This document shows, in pieces, positions 16,324 to 22,250 of a DNA stretch of 37,403 nucleotides. Both the position numbers and the translations under genes were made by a program. The notes beneath the pieces are model-generated. The model did not search any database and was not told the DNA's origin. It saw only the letters and a program-made list of their open reading frames with translations. This DNA comes from Candidatus Falkowiibacteriota bacterium (GTDB lineage Bacteria > Patescibacteriota > Patescibacteriia > Patescibacteriales > UBA12465): assembly GCA_026396805.1 (NCBI GenBank), contig JAPLVZ010000010.1, positions 1 to 37,403 of the forward strand, read 5' to 3'. Numbering within the stretch: position 1 is the first letter of the stretch; each line of letters opens with the position of its first letter.

Positions 16324-16332
16324 TGTGGATAA
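16324..16332 (-). promoter_or_regulatory. Perfect DnaA box 2
   Basis: A second exact TTATCCACA (minus strand), 154 bp from the first and in the same orientation, 39 bp upstream of the nrdR -35 element. Confidence 0.5.
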
Positions 16333-16370
16333 CTTTTAAAAAGCTTATATTTATTTTAATTTTAGCATAA

Positions 16371-16399
16371 TTGACCCCCTTTCCGAATTTTGCTAGAAT
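16371..16399 (+). promoter_or_regulatory. nrdR-nrdD promoter
   Basis: TTGACC (16371-16376), 17-bp spacer ending in TGC, TAGAAT (16394-16399): a -35, an extended -10 and a -10 all at correct spacing. Transcription should begin near 16406. Confidence 0.75.
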
Positions 16400-16407
16400 A
16401 CTACTAG

Positions 16408-16456
16408 ATACAACATTTAGTGGTCAATTTTTTAAAAAGGCCACTAAATATAGGGT
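16408..16456 (+). promoter_or_regulatory. Paired NrdR boxes (operator) over the transcription start and 5' leader
   Basis: The 16-mer at 16441-16456 (CCACTAAATATAGGGT) matches 13 of 16 positions of the NrdR-box pattern ACACTATATATAGTGT. The 16-mer at 16408-16423 (ATACAACATTTAGTGG) matches 12. Their centres are 33 bp apart, about three helical turns, as in known paired NrdR boxes. They also contain a perfect inverted repeat ATTTAGTGG / CCACTAAAT (16415-16423 and 16441-16449). Binding here would block the promoter, giving autoregulation of nrdR and nrdD by the nucleotide-sensing repressor encoded just downstream. Confidence 0.6.
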
Positions 16457-16467
16457 TTTATACAAAT

Positions 16468-16926
16468 ATGAAATGTCCCATTTGCTATTTCCCTGATACC
16501 GGCGTAGTGGATTCCCGGGTCGCCCCTGACGGCTTATCCATACGGCGGCGCCGTAAATGCTTAAAATGCGACTTCCGTTTCTCCACTTATGAGGAAATAG
16601 AGTTGTTGGATTTAATGATTGTCAAGCGGGACGGCCGCCGGGAATCTTATAACCGTGAAAAAATGGTTAACGGTTTGAAAAAATCCTGCGAAAAACGCCC
16701 GATTACCGCCGATCGCTTCAAAAAATTAATCCATTCCATCGAGAGAGATCTGCAGCGCTTGAAAAAGACGGAAATAACTTCTCTGCAGATCGGCCAAGCG
16801 GTGATGAAGAACCTGAAGAAGGTAGACCCGGTCGCTTATATCCGCTACGCCTCGGTCTATGAATCTTTTAAAGACGCGCATGAATTCCGCAAGGAACTGA
16901 ATAAACTTATCAATGAAAAGAAATAA
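16468..16926 (+). CDS. nrdR: Transcriptional repressor NrdR
   Basis: 152 residues from ATG 16468 (MKCPICYFPDTGVVDSR), the family's usual start and length. The frame extends to a GTG at 16420, but that lies inside the operator. The N-terminal zinc ribbon uses C3/C6 and the pair in RKCLKCDFRFSTYE. An ATP-cone follows (VKRDGRRESYNREKMVNGLKKSCEKRPI...) that senses ATP/dATP. NrdR represses ribonucleotide reductase operons. Its own target pair of boxes lies upstream and nrdD starts 4 nt downstream, so it probably controls this locus. Confidence 0.95.
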   Translation: MKCPICYFPDTGVVDSRVAPDGLSIRRRRKCLKCDFRFSTYEEIELLDLMIVKRDGRRESYNREKMVNGLKKSCEKRPITADRFKKLIHSIERDLQRLKKTEITSLQIGQAVMKNLKKVDPVAYIRYASVYESFKDAHEFRKELNKLINEKK

Positions 16927-16930
16927 TATT

Positions 16931-19900
16931 ATGTCGGAGACTATCAGCAAATTAATCAAGAGGTCCGGTGAAATCGTTGATTTTGATCAAGATAAAATCG
17001 TCAAGGCTATTTATAAGGCCGGTTTTGCGGTCGGAGTTGACGATCGCCATTTGGCGAAGAAGTTGTCCGATCAAGTAACCATGCGCTTGAACCAGAAGTT
17101 CCATAAGAACAGTATTCCGGCCGTTGAGGAAGTCCAAGATATCGTGGAAGAGATTTTGATAGAAAGTAAATTAATCAAGATCGCCAAGGCTTATATTTTG
17201 TATCGCGATCAGCACCGCCAATTGCGCGATATCAGTACTTCCACTTCCGACGATAAGTTATTGGAAGATTATTTAGGCCGCGCCGATTGGCGTTTAAAGG
17301 AAAACAGCAATATGAGTTTCTCCGTCCAAGGTTTGAATAATTATATCGCTTCCTCCATTTCCGCCCGCTATTGGCTTAATAAAATGTATCCGGAGAATAT
17401 CCGCCAAGCGCATATCAACGGCGATATCCATCTTCATGATTTGGGGTTGCTGGCGCCTTATTGCTGCGGCTGGGATCTGAAAGATCTGCTTACGCGCGGT
17501 TTCCGCGGCGTCAGTGAAAAGGTCCAAAGCAACGCGCCGAAACATTTTAGGAGCGCTCTCGGCCAGATCATTAATTTCTTTTATACGCTTCAGGGCGAGG
17601 CGGCCGGAGCGCAGGCGTTCGCTAATTTTGACACTTATCTCGCGCCGTTCATTCGTTATGATAATTTGAGTTTCAAAGAAGTTAAACAAGGCTTGCAGGA
17701 ATTTATGTTCAATATCAATGTCCCGACCCGGGTCGGATTTCAGTGCCTGTCCGCGGATACGGAAATCTTAGGCCAAGACGGGTGGAAGAAATATAATGAA
17801 GTTAAAAAAAATGATATAATCGCTACTTTCAATATTGAACGCGGTTTTATTGAATATCTGCCGGTTAATCATGTTTTTGCCCGGGAGTATAAGGGGAAAA
17901 TGTATAATTTAAAAAATCGAATCAGCGACCAATTAATTTCTCCAGACCATCGCGTCGTCAGAAAGAAATTCTATTCCGAGGAATATGTGCTTGAAACAAT
18001 TGAAAAAGTTAAGGAATTAAAATCTCCTTTTATCGTTCCGGTGGGCAGTTTAGGAAATAATAAGGCCACCAGTCCTTTAACCGACGACGAGGTTAGATTA
18101 ATCGCCTGGGTTATTGCCGAAGGAACTCTAGATAAAGGTGAACGAGGCAGCGGGCGGGTAAGTATTTATCAATCAAAAATTGTTAACCCGCAGGATTACC
18201 AAGAAATAAAAGATATTTGCGATAATTTAAATTTAAAATATACGGAAAGAAGCCAAATCGGCTTGGGGCAAGATTGCCAGGTTGTTAGGTTTGATGCCGG
18301 CAGTACCCGGAAAATTTTACAGTACTTTGGCGGCCATAAAAGCGACGGGATTAAATTTATTCCTAAGGCTATCTTGGGAGCCGACGCCGAAACGGCCAAA
18401 TTATTTTTAGCTACCTATATCAAAGGTGACGGCCATGATGATTGTAAAATTACCACGACGTCTTCGATTATTCGTGATGGTTTAATGCAGTTAGCCGTAC
18501 ATGCCGGTTATGGCGCTACGGTTTTAGTCAGAAAACCGGATAATAATTTATCTAAAAAAGATCGTTATATTATTAGATTAATCAAACATCGCGATACCTT
18601 TATTAATCAAATCAAGTCAGTTGATTATCAGGGCATAATTTGGTGTCCGAATACCAAAAACGAAACGGTTATCGCTCGCCGTAAAGGGAAAATTTTTATT
18701 ACCGGCAATACTCCGTTCACTAACATTACCCTGGACGTTACTCCGTCCCCATTGATTGGCGAAGAGAACGTGATTATCGGCGGCGAGATTAAACCGGAAA
18801 AATATAAGGATTTCCAGGCGGAAATGGATATGTTCAACCAGGCTTTCGCGGAAGTCATGTTGGCGGGCGATTCTTCCGGCCGGGTTTTCGGCTTTCCGAT
18901 CCCGACTTATAATATTGATAAGAGTTTTGATTGGAACCGGGAATGCTTGAAACCGGTCTGGGAGATGACCGCTAAATTCGGCATTCCTTATTTTTCTAAT
19001 TTCGTTAATTCCGATATGGACAGGGATGATGCCCGTTCGATGTGTCCTTTGGCCGGCGATGAAAAAGTCTTGATTAAATCTTCCCGCGGCCGCGATTTGG
19101 AATACTCGGCTATTAGAAATATCTATGAAGGCAATAGCCATCAAGAAGAATATGATATTTATAGCGATGGCCAGTTTATCAAAGGTAAATTTAATCGGTT
19201 TGTCAACCAAAAAATGCTGGAAATCACTCTGGTTAACGGGCATAAACTAAAAATATCCGAAGAACATTTAAATTTTGTCGTCAGGAGTAAAAAAGATAAG
19301 ATCCAAGTTTTAACCGGCCGGGAATTAAGCGCTGATTTTTATTTGCCTTACTCTCTAAAGGCTTATCAGGGTGAAGGAGGAAATTATGATTTGGGGTTTT
19401 TTGTCGGCGCTTATGCCGGTGACGGCTCATTTGACGGCGATAGCACGGTAGTTTTTTCTTTAGAAGGACATTACAAGAAAGATCTAATAAGCCAACTGGA
19501 AAAAATCGCTAAAAAATATTTTAAGGCTCATAGTTCGGTAAAAGCGGATACTAAATCTAAACTGGTAACCTTAAAAATACATTCCCGGGCGGCGGTGGGC
19601 TTATGCCGGGATTTTGTTAACGACAAAGAAAGAAATAAACATTATGCCGCTCGCCTCTTTGGCGCCAGTTTGGAATTCAGACGAGGAGTTTTTGACGGTC
19701 ATTACCGCACTGACGGGAGTAACAGAAATCGAATTTATACTTCTTCGGTAAAAATGGTGGAAACTTTAAATATGTTGGCCGCCTCTTTAGGAACGACCAC
19801 CAGCCTTTACGAAGACAAGCGAGTTAATCGTTATGGCCGGGAAACTAATTATGCCGTTTTATTCTATAAATTGAATCGTGAACAATATGGCCGGATTTGG

Positions 19901-20950
19901 TTTAAGAAAGATAATAAGTTATGGGTGAAAATAAAATCTATAAAAAAAATAGCCAGTAGCACCGCCTATTGTTTTGAGGTTAAAAACGGCGCGCCAGTAT
20001 TTACCGTCGGTACTACCGGAATTTTAACGCATAATTGTCGTTTGCGTTTGGATAATCGCGAACTGCGCAAGCGCGGCGGCGGCCTCTTCGGCGCCAATCC
20101 TTTAACCGGTTCTTTGGGCGTCGTGACCATTAACTTGGCGCGAGTCGGCTATTTATCCAAGAACAAAGAAGAATTCAAAGACCGTCTGACTAAATTAATG
20201 GAAATTTCCAAAGAAAGCCTGGAAATAAAACGCAAGATTATTGAAAAATTTACCGACGATCATCTTTATCCTTACTCGATGTTCTATTTAGAGGGTATTA
20301 AGGAACATTTCGGAACATATTGGAAGAATCATTTTTCGACTATCGGCATCAACGGCATGAATGAAGCGTCTCTGAATCTGATGGGCAAGGACATTTCTAC
20401 TCCCGAAGGCCATGCTTTCGCTGCGGAAATCCTGGATTTTATGCGTGAAAAATTAATGGATTTCCAGAATGAAACCAATAATCTTTATAATCTGGAAGCG
20501 ACTCCGGGCGAAGGCAGCACTTACCGCTTCGCCAAAAAGGATCAACAGCTTTACCCGGGAATAATCTGCGCCAATACCGAGGCGGTTAAGCGCGATAAAG
20601 CCGACCCTTACTATACGAATTCTACTCATTTGCACGTTAATTTTTCCGATGATATCTTTTCCGCCCTTGATTTACAGGATGATCTTCAGACCAAATACAC
20701 CGGCGGCACCGTTCTCCACGGTTACTTGGGAGAGCGTCTGCCGAGCGGGGATACCGCCAAGAAACTGGTCAAGAAAATCGTGGAATCTTATCGCTTGCCT
20801 TACTTTACTATCACTCCGACTTTTTCCATCTGCCCGAAACACGGCTATCTCTCCGGCGAGCATAAGTATTGCCCGAAATGCGACGAGGAAATCGGGTATA
20901 AAGAGAGCGTTAAAGAGAGCGTTAGCGACATCCGCTCCGCCAACCAGTAG
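16931..20950 (+). CDS. nrdD: Anaerobic ribonucleoside-triphosphate reductase NrdD, catalytic part, with two inteins and without the glycyl-radical loop
   Basis: 1339 codons from ATG 16931 (ATG 16913 would overlap nrdR). After removal of two inteins about 687 residues remain. The N-terminus is an ATP-cone (IKRSGEIVDFDQDKIVKAIYKAGFAVG). The active-site region includes HLHDLGLLAPYCCGWDL, the TPFTNITLD segment, SMC...CRLRLD and RGGGLFGANPLTGS. Near the end is the zinc site CPKHGYLSGEHKYCPKCDEE. The polypeptide then stops at TAG (20948-20950), so the usual C-terminal RVxGY radical loop is absent from this chain. That loop is encoded by the next small ORF. The enzyme makes dNTPs from NTPs without oxygen. 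Inteins: 17744-18709 and 19046-20035. Confidence 0.93.
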   Translation: MSETISKLIKRSGEIVDFDQDKIVKAIYKAGFAVGVDDRHLAKKLSDQVTMRLNQKFHKNSIPAVEEVQDIVEEILIESKLIKIAKAYILYRDQHRQLRDISTSTSDDKLLEDYLGRADWRLKENSNMSFSVQGLNNYIASSISARYWLNKMYPENIRQAHINGDIHLHDLGLLAPYCCGWDLKDLLTRGFRGVSEKVQSNAPKHFRSALGQIINFFYTLQGEAAGAQAFANFDTYLAPFIRYDNLSFKEVKQGLQEFMFNINVPTRVGFQCLSADTEILGQDGWKKYNEVKKNDIIATFNIERGFIEYLPVNHVFAREYKGKMYNLKNRISDQLISPDHRVVRKKFYSEEYVLETIEKVKELKSPFIVPVGSLGNNKATSPLTDDEVRLIAWVIAEGTLDKGERGSGRVSIYQSKIVNPQDYQEIKDICDNLNLKYTERSQIGLGQDCQVVRFDAGSTRKILQYFGGHKSDGIKFIPKAILGADAETAKLFLATYIKGDGHDDCKITTTSSIIRDGLMQLAVHAGYGATVLVRKPDNNLSKKDRYIIRLIKHRDTFINQIKSVDYQGIIWCPNTKNETVIARRKGKIFITGNTPFTNITLDVTPSPLIGEENVIIGGEIKPEKYKDFQAEMDMFNQAFAEVMLAGDSSGRVFGFPIPTYNIDKSFDWNRECLKPVWEMTAKFGIPYFSNFVNSDMDRDDARSMCPLAGDEKVLIKSSRGRDLEYSAIRNIYEGNSHQEEYDIYSDGQFIKGKFNRFVNQKMLEITLVNGHKLKISEEHLNFVVRSKKDKIQVLTGRELSADFYLPYSLKAYQGEGGNYDLGFFVGAYAGDGSFDGDSTVVFSLEGHYKKDLISQLEKIAKKYFKAHSSVKADTKSKLVTLKIHSRAAVGLCRDFVNDKERNKHYAARLFGASLEFRRGVFDGHYRTDGSNRNRIYTSSVKMVETLNMLAASLGTTTSLYEDKRVNRYGRETNYAVLFYKLNREQYGRIWFKKDNKLWVKIKSIKKIASSTAYCFEVKNGAPVFTVGTTGILTHNCRLRLDNRELRKRGGGLFGANPLTGSLGVVTINLARVGYLSKNKEEFKDRLTKLMEISKESLEIKRKIIEKFTDDHLYPYSMFYLEGIKEHFGTYWKNHFSTIGINGMNEASLNLMGKDISTPEGHAFAAEILDFMREKLMDFQNETNNLYNLEATPGEGSTYRFAKKDQQLYPGIICANTEAVKRDKADPYYTNSTHLHVNFSDDIFSALDLQDDLQTKYTGGTVLHGYLGERLPSGDTAKKLVKKIVESYRLPYFTITPTFSICPKHGYLSGEHKYCPKCDEEIGYKESVKESVSDIRSANQ
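17744..18709 (+). mobile_element. Intein 1 in NrdD with LAGLIDADG homing endonuclease
   Basis: 322 residues between VGFQ and TPFTNITLD, which rejoin to a normal NrdD sequence. It starts C1-LSADTEIL (block A). Block B is LISPDHRVV. Two LAGLIDADG helices are seen as LIAWVIAEGTL and LFLATYIKGDGHD. Block F is GIIWCPNT and the end is IFITGN with Thr as the next extein residue. Odd: the penultimate residue is Gly rather than the usual His; other inteins with an ARR-GKIF-TGN-like end are known to me, so it may still splice. Splice sites are inferred from alignment by eye. Confidence 0.9.
19046..20035 (+). mobile_element. Intein 2 in NrdD, apparently starting with proline (class 3-like)
   Basis: 330 residues. 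The junctions read SMC | PLAGDEKVL ... GILTHN | CRLRLD. Removing P...N restores SMCCRLRLD, the form I recall for this NrdD group, and also puts L2-A3-G4-D5 in register with block A of intein 1. Taking the preceding Cys as residue 1 would leave SMCRLRLD, one residue short. Block B is LKISEEHLNF. LAGLIDADG-like helices are LGFFVGAYAGDGS and FRRGVFDGHYRTDGS. Block F is AYCFEV, with Cys at position 4. Block G is ILTHN, with Thr before His-Asn. The Cys and Thr fit class 3 inteins, but the typical Trp two residues after the block-B His is Asn here. Confidence 0.8.
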
Positions 20951-20975
20951 TCGGCAATCAGTCAATGGCCGGAAT

Positions 20976-21004
20976 TTGTAATTTTAATGAATATAATTTA
21001 TAAT
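20976..21004 (+). promoter_or_regulatory. Promoter directly upstream of the glycyl-radical ORF
   Basis: TTGTAA (20976-20981), exactly 17 bp, TATAAT (20999-21004). Transcription would begin near 21011, about 6 nt before ATG 21017, giving a nearly leaderless mRNA. It lies in the 66-nt gap after the nrdD stop codon. Confidence 0.6.
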
Positions 21005-21016
21005 AACATTAATCAT

Positions 21017-21157
21017 ATGAGTCCAATCCAGACCCAAAGACAAGAATGTATCGTCTATAGCCGCGTTGTCGGCTGGCTGACTCCGGTCAGGAATTATAAT
21101 CCCGGAAAAGCGGCCGAATATAAAGATCGTAAGATGTTTAAAATTTCCGGCGTCTAA
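21017..21157 (+). CDS. Separate glycyl-radical domain of anaerobic ribonucleotide reductase (46 aa)
   Basis: 46 codons, ATG 21017 to TAA 21155-21157. The sequence RQECIVYSRVVGWLTPVRNY followed by NPGKAAEYKDRKMF is the C-terminal radical loop of NrdD; Gly19 in RVVGW is the expected radical-bearing glycine. In most NrdDs this loop is the tail of the main chain; here the main chain ends before it. The ORF is in the same frame as nrdD, and the 22 codons between the TAG and this ATG contain no other stop. It has its own promoter and is followed by nrdG after 11 nt. It probably docks on NrdD, comparable to the free spare-part subunit YfiD/GrcA of pyruvate formate-lyase. Confidence 0.88.
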   Translation: MSPIQTQRQECIVYSRVVGWLTPVRNYNPGKAAEYKDRKMFKISGV

Positions 21158-21168
21158 GTTTTTAATCT

Positions 21169-21894
21169 ATGATAATTGGCGGTTTAGAGAAATTAACCCT
21201 TCTTGACTACCCCGATCATCTAGCGGCCATTATTTTCACCCAAGGATGTAATTTCCGTTGCCACTTCTGCTATAATCCCAGGCTTGTCCTGCCTCCTAAG
21301 GGAGGGGACGAAAAAAATAAAAAAGAAAAAGGTTTTTCCCCGCTTTCCAATAAGAACCTTTTTCTTTTTTTAACGGAAAGATTCGGCCGTTTAGAAGGAG
21401 TAGTCATCACCGGCGGGGAGCCGACTCTGCACCCCGACCTGCCTTCTTTTATTAAAAGGATAAAAACCATCGGTTATCTCGTTAAATTAGACACAAACGG
21501 CACTAACCCCAAGATGCTGGCAGGGCTTATTCACGACAAGCTTATCGACTATATCGCGATGGATCTGAAAGCGCCACTTGCCAAATACGCGGTCGTAGTC
21601 GGCGTGCCGGCTGACTGTAAAAATATCGCCAAAAGTGTTAATATAATAAGGCGGAGCGGTCTGCCTTATGAATTTCGGACGACCGTTGTTCCGGGTTTAT
21701 TGGGTAAGGATGATTTTGAGGCGATGGGTCAGACCATTAAAGGCGCCCAAAAATGGTATCTTCAGAATTTTAAATCCGATACCGGCCTGGTGGATGATAA
21801 TTTCGAGCGCCAGCCGGGCTATACGGCTAAGGAAATGGCGGAATTTGCCGCTATCGGGAAAAAATATGTTGACTTTTGCGAGGTGCGCGGATAA
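21169..21894 (+). CDS. nrdG: Anaerobic ribonucleotide reductase activating protein NrdG (radical SAM)
   Basis: 241 residues. The radical-SAM cluster motif is C27-NFR-C31-HF-C34 (QGCNFRCHFCYNP), preceded by GGLEKLTLLDYPDHLAAIIFTQ, typical of NrdG-like activases. GGEPTLHPDLP binds SAM. The protein uses a [4Fe-4S] cluster and SAM to abstract hydrogen from the radical glycine, here located on the separate 46-residue protein just upstream. At 241 residues it is longer than the short E. coli NrdG and resembles the form common in archaea and CPR. Confidence 0.93.
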   Translation: MIIGGLEKLTLLDYPDHLAAIIFTQGCNFRCHFCYNPRLVLPPKGGDEKNKKEKGFSPLSNKNLFLFLTERFGRLEGVVITGGEPTLHPDLPSFIKRIKTIGYLVKLDTNGTNPKMLAGLIHDKLIDYIAMDLKAPLAKYAVVVGVPADCKNIAKSVNIIRRSGLPYEFRTTVVPGLLGKDDFEAMGQTIKGAQKWYLQNFKSDTGLVDDNFERQPGYTAKEMAEFAAIGKKYVDFCEVRG

Positions 21895-21942
21895 CCACGA
21901 GCCGGGCGCGGATAATTTTTAAAAAACAATCAATCTGCAAAT

Positions 21943-22212
21943 ATGCCGGAAATAAACAAAGCGGAATCGGAAAAAGTGGAAACAAACAAATTCGACTTCC
22001 AAAAATTGGAAGAGTTGCTTCAGGATAACCTTAAGAACAGCGCGGCCACGCTTCAAGCCATCAAAGATATCAAGAGATATATCCGCTGGCAGCAGGTTTG
22101 GAGCACCTGCCGTTTTTTTCTTATCGTCGTTCCTCTCGTTCTGGGCTTTATTTACCTGCCGCCGCTCATCAAAGACGCGCTGCAATCTTATAAGAATCTC
22201 TTTTCTAATTAA
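21943..22212 (+). CDS. Small membrane protein upstream of TraG-like ATPase, unknown
   Basis: 89 residues. A charged helical N-terminal half (KVETNKFDFQKLEELLQDNLKNSAATLQAIKDIKRYIRWQQ) is probably coiled. One membrane helix follows at about 57-77 (FFLIVVPLVLGFIYLPPLI), then a short tail. It is 38 nt before the TraG-like gene and may be its membrane partner, since that ATPase lacks membrane helices of its own. This is inference from context only. Confidence 0.6.
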   Translation: MPEINKAESEKVETNKFDFQKLEELLQDNLKNSAATLQAIKDIKRYIRWQQVWSTCRFFLIVVPLVLGFIYLPPLIKDALQSYKNLFSN

Positions 22213-22250
22213 AAAATACTTTAATTTAAAATAATACTTTTTTATTTCTT

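Larger units (their letters stand above)
16081..16370. other. Non-coding AT-rich intergenic region
   Basis: No credible ORF in about 290 nt. It holds two perfect DnaA boxes (listed separately), a hairpin terminator at 16286-16316, and a possible promoter TTCAAA (16118-16123), 17 bp, TATAAT (16141-16146). If that promoter is real, the stretch from about 16153 to the terminator would be transcribed as a roughly 160-nt RNA without an ORF. A hairpin ATAGTAA/TTACTAT lies just upstream of the terminator. Whether a small RNA is made cannot be decided here. Confidence 0.45.

Noticed and set aside
16081-16370. Chromosomal origin of replication
   Set aside because: Only two DnaA boxes, no dnaA/dnaN nearby and no change of gene orientation across the site; kept only as a finding to check.
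16420-16467. GTG start for nrdR 16 codons upstream
   Set aside because: Lies within the NrdR-box pair; the family starts at MKCP, which is the ATG at 16468.
18617-19243. 208-codon minus-strand ORF inside nrdD
   Set aside because: Spans extein and intein sequence of a certain gene on the other strand; no own promoter or domain.
20948-20950. Recoding of TAG as an amino acid in this organism
   Set aside because: TAG ends other clear genes in the window (for example 9607-9609 and 34366-34368), so general recoding is unlikely.
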